A stretch of 64,000 bases of DNA, from contig OY728128.1 in NCBI GenBank assembly GCA_963277665.1, positions 1,868,134,988 through 1,868,198,987 on the forward strand, given 5' to 3'. The notes below the pieces were generated by a model. That model ran no database searches and had not been told where the DNA came from. It worked only from the letters and a program-made list of their open reading frames with translations. This document shows, one piece after another, positions 50,501-60,689 of this stretch (within the stretch, counting starts at the first letter, position 1; each line of letters opens with the position of its first letter). The translations under genes and the position numbers were made by a program. Source of the stretch: Viscum album. Taxonomy: Eukaryota; Streptophyta; Magnoliopsida; Santalales; Viscaceae.

Positions 50501-51800
50501 ACAAAAGAAAGACACTTTGAGTGATACCGGCCACACCGACCCTTGGATTGAGGCGGGGTTGACTTGTACACGTCACATATGACCAATGGATCATTTTCCT
50601 ATAGTTTAAACAGAATCGGAATGCGTTTGGTCTTTTTTCCGTATGCCAGTTGTTGTTTTCACATAAAATCCTGTCTATTTCAAATAAAAGTTAGACACTT
50701 TGATTGGTGCCGGCCACACTGTGCCTCGGATTGAGGCGGGGTTGACTCGTACACGTCACATATGAACCATGGATACATGTCCTAAAGTATAAATAGTATC
50801 TGAATGTGTTTGGTCCATTTTCTGTATGTGGTTTTTTTACTTTAAAGCGCATCTATTTTAAACAAAAGAAAGACACTTTGAGTGGTACCGGCCACACCGG
50901 CCCTCATATTGAGGCGGGGTTGACTCGTACACATCACATATGACCCATGGATAGTTGTACTATAGTTTAAATAGAATATGAATGCGTTTGGTCTATTTTA
51001 CGTATGCCAGTTGTTGTTTTCACTTAAAATCATGTCCATTTCAAATAAAAGTTAGACACTTTGAGTGGTACCAGCCACACCGTGCCTCGGATTGAGGCGG
51101 GGTTGAGTCGTACACATCACATATGACCCATGGATACATTTCCTAAAGTATCAATAGTATCTGAATGCGTTTGGCCATTTTCCATATGTGGTTTTTTTAA
51201 TTAAAAGCGCATCCATTTTAAACAAAAGAAAGACACTTTGAGTGGTACCGGCCACACCACCCTTGGATTGAGGCGGGGTTGACTTTTACACGTCACATAT
51301 GACCCATGGATCATTTTCCTATAGTTAAAAAAGAATCCGAATGCGTTTGGTCTGTTTTCCGTATGCCAGTTGTTGTTTTCACTTAAAATCCAGTCCATTT
51401 AAAATAAAAGTTAGGCACTTTGAGTGGTGTCGGCCACACCGCAGCTCAGATTGAGGCGGGGTTGACTCGTACACATCACATATGACCCGTGGATACATTT
51501 CCTAAAGTATAAATAGTATCCGAATGCTTTTGGTCCATTTTCTGTATGTGGTTTTTTTACTTAAAAGCGCATCCATTTTAAACCAAAGAAAGACACTTTG
51601 AGTGGTACCGGCCACACCGGCCCTCGGATTGAGGCGGGGTTGACTTGTACACATCACATATGACCCATGGATCGTTGTCTTATAGTTTAAACAGAATCCG
51701 AATGCGTTTGGTCTATTTTCCGTATGCCAGTTGTTGTTTTCACTTAAAATCTTGTCCATTTCAAATAAAAGTTAGACACTTTGAGTGGTGTTAGCCACTA
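47590..51800. repeat. ~181-bp tandem array (about 23 units) in alternating dimers
   Basis: The landmark GGATTGAGGCGGGGTTGACT recurs with near-constant spacing from about 47,650 to 51,635, a mean of ~181 bp. Two unit types alternate. Type 1 has GTCCATTTCAAA-AAAAGTTAGACAC and ACCGCGCCTCGG; type 2 has CGCATCCATTTTAAACAAAA and ACCGGCCCTCGG. The true repeat is therefore a ~362-bp dimer. ORFs in the array (for example 47786-48061, 49939-50214, 51502-51759) are by-products. The array sits between the second gene's 3' end and the left terminus; 51,800-52,050 is plain noncoding sequence. Confidence 0.93.
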
Positions 51801-52050
51801 ATTCAAAGCAAATTTTCCATATCATTTTCCACATGCATAAACATGAAATACATGAATAACTAAGAAAGCTAAGTAAAAAAAATAGAAAATGAGTATCACA
51901 GTACCAAGGAATACTAAAGTTCTAGGTAGTAGACTAATCATACAATAAGAATCAAGTGAAAAAAACAGAATCTGAATGCAACGTCCCTATGAAGCAGAGT
52001 AAAACCCCAAAGTGGAAAACCATGTTAAAAAATAAAGAGTTATACAGAAT

Positions 52051-54330
52051 TCAAAAATGTAATGGATCAATATTCCTCTGATCACCATCACCATCACCAC
52101 TATCATCATCAGCCTCATCCTCGCCGCCATCTCTGTCCTCGTCGTCATCCTCGTCATCGTCCCCATACTCATCGTCGGCCTCATCCTCGTCCTCGGCATC
52201 ATCCTCGCCCTCGGCCCCATCCTCGCCCTCGGCCCCATCATGGCCCTCTTCCACATCCTCATCCTCGCCCTCTTCCTCTTCAGCATCCTCGTCATCACCA
52301 GGAACATCATCATCTCGATCGCCACTAGAGCTGCCGCCTGGTGCATTGGATGATGCACCCATCAATGACATAAATGTCTGACAAGCCGCACTAGCCTCTG
52401 GGGGAAGTGATGAAGATAATGCTTTCATCAGTTTCATAAATCTCTGTCTCTTGTTTGAACTTGTACTTCCAACTCTATGACCCTTTTATCAGACTGTCTT
52501 GCATACTCTTTGACATGTTCCAACTCGGTGGTACTAGAATGGATACCTGGAGATGACCAATAACTCGTCAGGACTATATTCTTACCAGGTCGGCAGCGTA
52601 CTCGACCATAGTGCTCATCTCCCAAAACCTGATATAAATGATCGTGTGGCCCAAAATTTTCAGGCTCCTGGGCATCAAGAGCCTCTAAAGAATCCTGTAA
52701 AAAATATTAATAGATTATTAAATTTCAAATTAGATATTAAACTTTGAAATAAACAAATTAAAACTTACAATCTTCTCTTGGGTCGGTTCATTTACCGCAG
52801 TTCCATCTTTTTTTCTTCTACTCGAGCAAAACAATTTTTCTCGAGGGATACATCCTTAAATATTCATTTGGTGCTTCTGTAATGACATTTAAACAATATA
52901 AAGTGAAAGTATAATCATATATTCATTATTCAATAAATGACATAATTTAATTAGGATCCACTAAAAAGGGAAAGTCCTAAAGAAAAACTATAAACAACTA
53001 TATCGTACCTGCTACCTCTCATGATCTGCCATAGTTGTGCACCCCAATGTGTGGAGGTATTGCTTTGAATCAATGTTTTTTTTGTTTTTTTAGAAGATTC
53101 ATAAATAATGATTAATAATTAATAAGATTATATTAATTCAAAATATGAAAACTCTCATTTAAATAACTCAAATGAGATTAATACCTTAAATTTGGAAGTC
53201 GCCCAAAGGGTAATCATTTGGCGATATTGCTCTATCGGGCAGTCATCCACGGTAGGTAATGTCTCTAACTCTGTGCCCACTCTATCACACCAGCCAACAT
53301 ACAGCTCATTCTTATAAGCTCTCTAAATCTCTCCTAGCTCTTTTAAAAACGCTGGTCGTGCACCTTCTCCATCAGGGAATTTAAACCGAAGCTGAAACCA
53401 AAGTGATTAGTTCATTTAAATACAAAAATATACAACATTAAATCCAATATATTTTTTACCCATATTTGTGCCCACGCGTTATCCTTGACTTCGGGTGGCA
53501 GATGTCTCCAAGAGAGAGGGCTGACCGGAATGATATCGGAGTATTTGGCTAGAATCGCCAAAAAACCCCGACATTACTGCCTAGATTTCTCAATCATTTG
53601 TCCATCAACATTGTATTCAACCATCAACTGTGTCTGGCGGTTCCATACCACACGAAAGCGAGTACGCCCCCTCCCCCGTCTCCTATCTGTAGATGGATCT
53701 GTTATTAAAGAAAAATAATATCAATACAAGTTATAATAAAAATAAATTTTGGTATAAAAATTTGATAGAGTTATATAAATATACATGTGGTAGTCGGATC
53801 AATGGGTGCAGAAGCTAAAGTAATATCCTGTACAGGTGGAGTGCCCCTCAGTGTATGCTCCTCATCCACATACTGTGTCGCAGGAGGAGTCGAAGAAGGT
53901 GGAATATAATAGCCCGGAGATAATGAACCAGAAGCAAAAGATGATGGAATAGATGTCTGGCCAGCTGGTAGTGTAAACATCAAAGGTCTAAATATCTCAT
54001 ATGTCCCTGATGACACGCCAGGATAAAAATAGGGCGTAGAAGATACGTCTGTGGTAGTGGGTCATCTAACTCTCACCCCACGAGCCCTCATACCACTGGC
54101 CTCAGTACCGGGACCACTAGATGATCTTCCATCTCTGACACCACCCCCCCTCCTACCACCAACCTCTCTACTGGGAGCAATATCAGGCTCCTCGTCAGAT
54201 ATCTGTCGTCTAGGGGTGGATCCTAAAAAAAGTTTGACAGAAAAGTAAACACATGATATTATAAGTTATTGAAATATTTATATCTGAAATAAAATACTCA
54301 CAACAGGGATGAGTGGAGGAACACCCATCT
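52051..54330 (-). pseudogene. Inner CACTA second gene: Transposase_24 protein with acidic tail
   Basis: Multi-exon minus gene. From the 5' side: a Ser/Pro-rich and Arg-rich N-terminal exon (54,236-53,771, GSTPRRQISDEEPDIAPSRE), one in-frame TGA near 54,062; an exon 53,700-53,460 with RFRVVWNRQTQLMVEYNVDG and WRHLPPEVKDNAW; an exon 53,396-53,190 with LRFKFPDGEGARPAFLKELG and YKNELYVGWCDRV; small exons 53,090-53,010 and 52,868-52,770; and a last exon 52,690-52,051. This pattern is the plant Ptta/En/Spm Transposase_24 family. The last ~70 residues (52,051-52,300) are an almost unbroken Asp/Glu run. It probably binds the terminal repeats with the transposase. A stop and one frame break near 53,575 suggest damage; I cannot fix the splice sites. 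Confidence 0.75.
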
Positions 54331-54591
54331 GTACCATGCGACGATTATTATCTGTCATCCTTTTCTGTCGCCTCTCTTCAATGGGTGTCATTTCCCGCAA
54401 TGAAAACAAATATGGAAGTAATTAGAAACAGATAACTAATGTGTAACCCAAAAAACAAAATATAGAAAAACGATTATGATAAAAAGAACATAATGAAACA
54501 GAATATTTATGGTGTTATGAATGTATGTACTAAGATACACACTCTGAATGATGTAGGTGAAACATGTAGGTGAGAACACGGCTGTATGATT

Positions 54592-55140
54592 CTATATATT
54601 TCCCACCACAACTTTGGGTTCACAATCAACTCTAACAATTGAGCTGTTAGGTTCATCATAAGTAATAAACAGATTGCTTCCAATTGCAGTAGGGATAGTG
54701 TCAACTTCATCATCACCATCATCAAAAACATGTCTGGGATTTACTTCAATAATTACACCGAATTTAGGATGACGATGATCTTTGACATAAAAAACTTGTA
54801 TCACCATTGATGCCAATACATATGGTTCATCGGTGGCAAGAGTGCGAGTCATTTCAATAACTCAAAATCCACAATCATAAATAAAGGTGCCTTGCCTCGT
54901 CATTGAATCAAACCATTGAAATTTCATCATCGTGACTCGACCATGCGAATAATAATCCAAAATTATTATTTTCTCCACGACACCATAATAAGCAACATTT
55001 TCAGAACGAGGTCTAGTGTCCGATGAAATGGCATAACAGTCTGTTGTGGCAGTTATCATAACACCATTATGCTGTGTTCTCATGTTTCTTGTTCATTTAG
55101 TGATAATAAATTTGTATCCATTGATCACAAGTGGTTTATA
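54592..55140 (-). pseudogene. Inner DUF4216 domain and acidic C-terminus
   Basis: TQHNGVMITATTDC, then RSENVAYYGVVEKIIILDYY, VTMMKFQWFDS and IYDCGF (55,083-54,862), and ATDEPYVLASMVIQVFYVKD, PKFGVIIEVNPRHVFDDGDD (54,852-54,700). It matches DUF4216, with one stop near 54,862. Confidence 0.9.
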
Positions 55141-55523
55141 AGCACGAACCATGGTATTAGGACCAAAATCCAAAGCTCTTATTTCCTCAGAAACAGAGTC
55201 TGTAGGAAAACTTGATACCTGAAATATAAACAAATAGTAAACTTAATTAAATATTATTTTTATTTAGTAATTACAGAAATATTTTTACCTTCCATTTCAA
55301 ACAAGCAGAAAACCCTTTTCTATGCAAAGTCTCCTTCTTTCTCAAAGATAAAGAACAATGCTTTCTATATATCAATTCTTTATGTTCGGTGTAGATAAAA
55401 ATAATAATAGTTTAACAAATATTTAAAATTATAAGAGATAAGATAAGAGATACATGTACAATTAACTTACTTGATATACTCATCGAACAAATCACAATTG
55501 AACAACGTTGTGCGATGTGCCAT

Positions 55524-56101
55524 CTATCGCTCTTCAAGATTTAATGTTTTTAATGTATATGATCTCGGAATTCCTCTTGTCTGAGGAAGTGATGGAAAAC
55601 TGGGTTCAATTTTCCCATATTGTTCTTCTTCATTTCTCATTGGTCTGTTTATTCTCGTAGTATGACCAGACAAATACATTGAGCAAAAATCCATACATTG
55701 TTGAGCCAAGTAACCATTCACAATAGAACCTTCAGGATAATTCATGTTCCAAACATATGATTTCAATGTGCACATGTTACTTTCAGTTGGATACATCCAA
55801 CAGAAAGCAACAGTTCCTCCTAGAAGTATTTCTGTCGGAAGATGGACAGTCAGATGCAACATGCATGTAAAAAATGATAGAGGGAGTATTTTCTCTAACT
55901 CACACAAAATTAATGGTGTCTCTGCCAACAGTTTTTGCAAAAGGGATTTGGACAACCTCTTAGCACAAAGATCTCTAAAAAATAGAACAACCGAATAACT
56001 GAGACTCTAACATTATTGGACAAGAGATGACAGATTGCTATTGGAATCAACTCATGAAAAAGGACATGATAATCATGAGTCTTCAAAGATTTCAACTTCA
56101 A
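55524..56101 (-). pseudogene. Inner DUF4218 domain
   Basis: LKSLKTHDYHVLFHELIPIA (from 56,095), then ELEKILPLSFFTCMLHLTVH, FCWMYPTESNMCTLKSYVWN, PEGSIVNGYLAQQCMDFCSM (55,955-55,640). This is a near-consensus DUF4218. A frame change lies near 55,950, which could be a short intron or an indel. Confidence 0.92.
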
Positions 56102-56235
56102 CTCTTTTCTGTTGACCCGTTTTGATATATTGCTTGAAGAGCCATCATAAACTTTAATATTCTCTAGAACTTCTCGAAATTGATTTTTTCAGCAGGATTC
56201 ATCACATAAGAATCACATAGAACTTGCCATTTATT

Positions 56236-57470
56236 TTAACTGATACAGATAGGATGCAATTCTGGTCTGATCCCCCAATCTACCAAGTCACGCCGAGATC
56301 GTAAATCATCTTTTGTCTTCCCCTTGACATTTAGAATAATCGAAACCAACATTTCACATATATTCTTTTCAATGTTCATTACGTCTAAGCAATGACATAA
56401 CAAGTTGGTTGACCAATATGACAACTCAAAGAATATACTCTTCTTCGTCCAATTGTAACAGGAATCATTGGAAACATTTTTCCTCTTTCTAGATTTCATT
56501 ACACTCTTCCCAAATGAATAACTGAAATCTTTCAATTCATTAAGCACATCAGTTCCAGACATACGCTAAGGTGGATCGTCATTCTCCATGGTATTGTCAA
56601 ATCTTTGACGATTGTTTCTATATGGATGGCTCATTGGAAAGAATCGTCGATGTCCCATAAAACTAAAACTACGACGATATTTCAGTCTTCTCGATCGAGT
56701 ATTCATCATACAAACCGGACATGACAATTTTCCTTTTGTGCTCCATCCAAACATCATTGCATAAGCAGGAAAATCATTGATAGTCCACATAAGTGCAGCA
56801 CACATCTGAAATATGTCTTTCAAACATGCATCGTATGTGGGAACACCCACATCCCAAAGAAGTTTCAACTCTTTTATTAAAGGTTTCATGTATACATCTA
56901 TATCATTTCCGGGATCAAGAGGGCCAGATATCAGTATACTCAAGAAAGTGTAAGGCTTTTTTATACACAACCATAGGGGAAGGTTATAAATGTGTATGAA
57001 AACCGGCCATGTGCTGTGTGACATAAGCATCTGACCAAATGGATTAGAACCATAACATGAAAGACCCAGTCTCACATTACGCACGTCGGCTCCAAATTCA
57101 GGATATCGAGCATCAAATCTCTACCACGCAATCCATCTGCAAGGTGAACCAACTCTTCATTATTCTTTTTTATCTCAGTGTCATGCCATCTCATTTTTAC
57201 GGATATTTCATGAGACATGAAAAGGTTCTGTAATCTAGGGATCAATGGAAAGTGCCACATTACTTTTTGTGGCACACGAGATGGTGTTTCATCATCTTTT
57301 GGCTTCCATCGGGAGGTTCCGCATTTTATACAATCATTTCTTTCAGCAGTTTCATCCCAAAATAAGCTGCAATCATTCGGGCAAGCATGAATTTTTTTTT
57401 GAGAATCCAAGTTCATCAACCAACTTCCATGCCATATAGTGGCTTGAGGGAATATCTTCTTCATCTGGAA
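56236..57470 (-). pseudogene. Inner TNP2 transposase core
   Basis: KKIHACPNDCSLFWDE, CIKCGTSRWK, HFPLIPRLQNLFMS and MRWHDTEIKKNN (57,464-57,150), then NVRLGLSCYGSNPFG, PGNDIDVYMKPLIKELKLLW, DVGVPTYDACLKDIFQMCAA, WTINDFPAYAMMFGW and KLSCPVCMMN (57,084-56,690), then KKSIFFELSYW and CHCLDVMNIEKNIC (56,440-56,370). All major conserved blocks of TNP2 are present in order. Damage: two cancelling frameshifts and two stops. Confidence 0.92.
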
Positions 57471-57779
57471 GTAAGTCCTTCAAGAAGGTAAGAATGTAAT
57501 CAATTGCATTAATTGAAATCCCATACATAGTTTTCCCATGAAACAATCGGATTAAAAATTCCAACTTTTTCATTTTATCACATTGCCGATATACTGGAGT
57601 AGTCGCAGCATCATTCAATTTTTTCACCCTATCAACATCATCATTTTCATTTGACGCATCATGTGTGCTTGTATCGAAATCTTGTTGGCTGGACATCCTT
57701 TCCATCTCATGATGTCGAATAAATGGAAACCGATCATATATCAAACTCTCCAATTCAGTCCTATAATTTGGATCATCAT

Positions 57780-58026
57780 CATTTTGAGATACCATTTTCT
57801 CTCCATTGTGATACCACACATAATAGTTTGTTTGGAAACTATATTTGGTTATATGATAGCTAACTGCTTCACGGCCCAAGCATGGTCTTCCAACACAATT
57901 AAAACATGGGCAGTGTATGCGACCACTATCTGAAGCCTTGTCAAATGAAAAATCTAGAAATCTTTTCAAATTATTTTCAAAATCGGTTGAAATCCGATCA
58001 GTTTCGTACATCCAACTTCTATCCAT
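57780..58026 (-). pseudogene. Inner transposase-associated domain
   Basis: MDRSWMYETDR, then NNLKRFLDFSF, IHCPCFNCVGRPCLGREAVS and TNYYVWYHNGE. It follows the family pattern with CPC..C cysteines and a terminal Y..W..HGE-like motif. This N-terminal module is probably a DNA-binding zinc domain. It is intact here. Confidence 0.9.
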
Positions 58027-58379
58027 TCTGTAAAAAATCGCAATAAGTCATTTCAAAGCAATTCAATAATATTAAAGTTTAATCAAAAAAATATTTATGT
58101 AAATGACAATTGTTTACTCTATATAAAATCATAACTGACACATTACTCTATATGAGAATCATATTAAGAAATACAACAAAATACAGTGTATATAAGAAAA
58201 TAAGATACAAAATTTCTAATGCCTGTATTCAAGGATTGACCAGTAAGATATTGGAAGTGGATCAAGGAATACATAATCCTTAAGGGTCCTGTTGGGAGTA
58301 TATGAGTTTTATACTTTAACTTCTTCAAGTAGATCAGGATGAGGTGTAGGATGAGGATCATGGGAGTGGTGGGACTGTC

Positions 58380-58556
58380 CAAGGGGGGTGTGGCGTGTCC
58401 AAGGGGGGTGCGGGGTGTCTAGGGGGTGGTGGGGCCGTCGGGGGGGTCGGAGGTATCTAGGGGGTGGGGGATGTCTAGGGGGTCGGGGTGTCTAGGTGGG
58501 CGGGCTGTCCGTGGGGGTGGTCATGTTGTCCAAGGGGGTCGGGGTGTATAGGTATA
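58380..58556 (+). repeat. G-rich minisatellite upstream of inner transposase gene
   Basis: Irregular units around GGGGGGTGTCTAGGGGGTCGG fill about 175 bp. Many runs of four or more G on the plus strand give strong G-quadruplex potential. It starts ~350 bp upstream of the transposase start at 58026 (minus gene), in leader or intron sequence. Confidence 0.88.
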
Positions 58557-59880
58557 TTTATATGAAAAGAATACCCCCACAATAATCATACAGCCTTGTC
58601 ATTAGTCTAAACCCCTAGAACACATAAAATAAGCTAGTATGGACATTTACTAAAATATTTAACACCATACTAATGAAAATACACTCAAAATATAGTTTGA
58701 GAGGATATAATGGTGTGTGTGAAAAAATGATATTAAATCAATTTAAATGAATATGGAACAAATGAGGGTTTATAATACACTAAGAGTACCTCAAACAATC
58801 CAAAACCACTATAGCACCACATATTCAACTTCATGAAATAGGACTTGGAAATCTTACCTACGTCTTTACTGATGACCACCTAATTGCAACACTCTATTTA
58901 TGGTTCTTGAACACAAGGAACAAACAATGTTTGGTCTCTACCAACTCAATCACCCCCTTATAGATCATAATCTCGTTTCCCCTTATACTAAAATGGTCTC
59001 ACTGGAAGCTACTATTAATACCGGACCTAAACCATTCATTCTCCATAAAACAATGATCAAAGAACCATCAGAGGTATCTCTCATATAACCACAACCATTT
59101 TTATCTATGATGTAATGAAATTCACAAGAATAACTTTTATTCAATAACCTTCTGGTATATAATGTGCATCAACAATGGTTCAATTATATGGTTCATCAGA
59201 TTCCAATTTATTAATCACCCATACATGATAAAAATTGAACATTGACTTTCATTTAATTACAACCATCATATTTCATTTAATTCTTAACAAGAATAGAAGC
59301 ATGGAAATTGGAATCTAATAACTTTAATTAGTCCCCAAAACTTTTTAATAAATTTAACATGAAAAATAAAACACTTTTAAATCTAAATAATCACTATGAA
59401 GTAAAATGATCTTGGAATTCTATTGCACAAGTAAAAACACTCAACAATGGAATATATGAAAAGAATATTAATATAAATTATTAAAACAAGATAATAAAGT
59501 AACAATTAATGTTAAAACTAAACATGTGATTGAATTTTATAACATATAATAAAAATTTGTTGGTAATGAAACAGGAAAGTCACATCAAAAAATTAGACAA
59601 CTGTCTAATGCAATCTATATGTGTTGGAATATGCATGGAATGTAAATAAAGAACGGAAACATAAATTGGGCTAGAACAGAAATTCGGCTGGAATATGAGA
59701 ATAGAAATTGGTCTCATCCCACATAAAAATCGCAACTAAAAACTAAGAAAATACCTTAACCTTGGATGGGATGGAGGAAGAGAACCCAAAGCACCTCCAA
59801 AATCACCTCCAAAATCGCCCAAGTGCTCCCGTTTAGGGCTCTGGATCGCAAATGGGGGAGAGGATCGGCTACTGCCAATT
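58557..59880 (-). other. Noncoding 5' region of inner CACTA
   Basis: AT-rich, no protein motif; ORF 58900-59088 is unremarkable. Near 59,755-59,880 the composition rises and the minus strand reads CCAAGGTTAAGGTATTT, a plausible 5' splice site. This would be a first noncoding exon followed by a long intron up to the transposase start. Confidence 0.4.
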
Positions 59881-59884
59881 TGGG

Positions 59885-60165
59885 GGAATGTTTTCCCAAC
59901 GGTTTTTAAAAACCGTTGGTATATAACTCCATCCCAAACCTATACCAACAGTTCTCATTGAACCGTTGGTAAAAGGTCACCGAAATTCCACTTTCACCAA
60001 CGGTTCACATTGAACCGTTGGTAAAAACACCCCTATACCGATGTTTGTGATGAACCATTGGTAAAAGCTTCTAAAAACCCATCTACACCAACAGTTATCA
60101 AAAACTGTTGGTATAGATGGCTATTCCCAACGGTTTAGTAAACCGTTGGGATATAAGTGTTGGGA
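59885..60165. repeat. Right subterminal repeats of inner CACTA
   Basis: Palindromic units CCCAACGGTTT-AAACCGTTGG, ACCAACGGTTCA-TGAACCGTTGGT and variants (near 59,897, 59,945, 59,998, 60,040, 60,090, 60,126), the same motif family as the left end. Confidence 0.9.
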
Positions 60166-60185
60166 AACTCTGTTTTCCAGTAGTG

Positions 60186-60188
60186 ACT
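60186..60188. repeat. Target duplication of inner CACTA, right (ACT)
   Basis: ACT directly after ...CCAGTAGTG, identical to 46655-46657. Confidence 0.9.
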
Positions 60189-60246
60189 TCTTAATAATTG
60201 TATTAATTACAGACGACACAATTTCTTAGGTATTGACGGTTGCACC

Positions 60247-60424
60247 TTTGTCTGACGTCTCATTTACTTACAACATTATCACACTGAAATCCCAACAATG
60301 AATGTGCTCGGAGGTACGCTTATTCATTCTCATGTATATAATAATACATAAGCGTAGATCTGAGCAGATTCTACTTTGTGATTTCAGTGTGAAAAAGATG
60401 TAAGTAAATGAGTCTTCAGACAAA
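60247..60424. ncRNA. Long hairpin, candidate small-RNA precursor or fold-back element
   Basis: The arms 60247-60327 and 60344-60424 are inverted copies that align without a gap over 81 positions, about 65 of them identical as complements, with a loop of ~16 bases. Longest perfect segments are CTCATTTACTTACA and TCACACTGAAATC. A gap-free stem with scattered mismatches fits a young microRNA or hairpin-siRNA locus; it also fits a small fold-back transposon. It lies in the outer CACTA, in the region that, before the inner insertion, sat just upstream of the transposase reading frame. I do not recognise the sequence as a known microRNA. The neighbouring 60,425-60,690 shows nothing else. Confidence 0.6.
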
Positions 60425-60689
60425 ACAGCCCCCTTTTCTTTGATGAATATTCTTCATGCAACTTTCATCACCTAAAATCATTACAAACAATGTGGTCCAA
60501 CAAATTCATTTTCAAACTCTTGCATAAGAGATTAGATATGCATACATAGAAGCATACTTTTCTTAATGTTTTGAGTCTGTAAGAGTTGAAAAGAAAATAT
60601 TCATCGAGAAAAAAGAGTGTCGTCAATCCACTAAAAGTTGTGCCAATTGATTACAATTTATTATAATTGATTTTATTATTTTATTTCTA

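Larger units (their letters stand above)
54592..58026 (-). pseudogene. Inner CACTA transposase gene (TNP2 type), lightly broken
   Basis: Catalytic gene of the element. The start MDRSWMYETD at 58026 is the canonical N-terminus of CACTA transposases. Domains: transposase-associated (58,026-57,780), linker (57,780-57,470), TNP2 (57,470-56,236), DUF4218 (56,101-55,524), DUF4216 (55,140-54,592). The pieces starting 58,026, 57,084 and 56,562 share one frame. The piece 57,072-57,464 is in another frame, bounded by a nine-T run (57392-57400) and a shift plus stop near 57,125-57,135, so two shifts cancel. A stop separates 56,566 and 56,562. Introns are likely near 56,236-56,101 and 55,500-55,150. Upstream of 58,027 I see noncoding leader sequence. 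Confidence 0.88.
46658..60185 (-). mobile_element. Inner CACTA (En/Spm) transposon, 13.5 kb, structurally complete
   Basis: Termini CACTACTGGAAAA at both ends (13-bp perfect inverted repeat), flanked by identical ACT duplications. Both ends carry subterminal ACCAACGGTT / AACCGTTGGT repeats. It inserted in the outer CACTA upstream of that element's transposase reading frame. Genes run on the minus strand: TNP2-type transposase (54,592-58,026) then the Transposase_24 protein (52,051-54,330). A ~181-bp tandem array (47,590-51,800) lies beyond the genes, and a G-rich minisatellite upstream of the transposase. Coding sequence is only lightly damaged, so it is the younger of the two CACTAs. Confidence 0.95.

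Noticed and set aside
47786..51759. Several minus-strand ORFs of 60-91 residues with similar translations (MIHGSYVTC..., MDALLSKK...)
   Set aside because: They are repeated because the ~181-bp units are repeated; they are not uniform in frame and resemble no known protein.
47590..51800. CRISPR-like regular repeats
   Set aside because: The units are contiguous, ~181 bp, with no unique spacers, and the context is a plant transposon.
52062..52328. His/Pro/Arg-rich plus-strand ORF that could look like a metal-binding protein
   Set aside because: Antisense of the acidic tail-coding repeat of the inner CACTA second gene.
60247..60424. Calling the hairpin a named microRNA such as miR820
   Set aside because: Only the setting is similar; I see no matching mature sequence and have no expression evidence.
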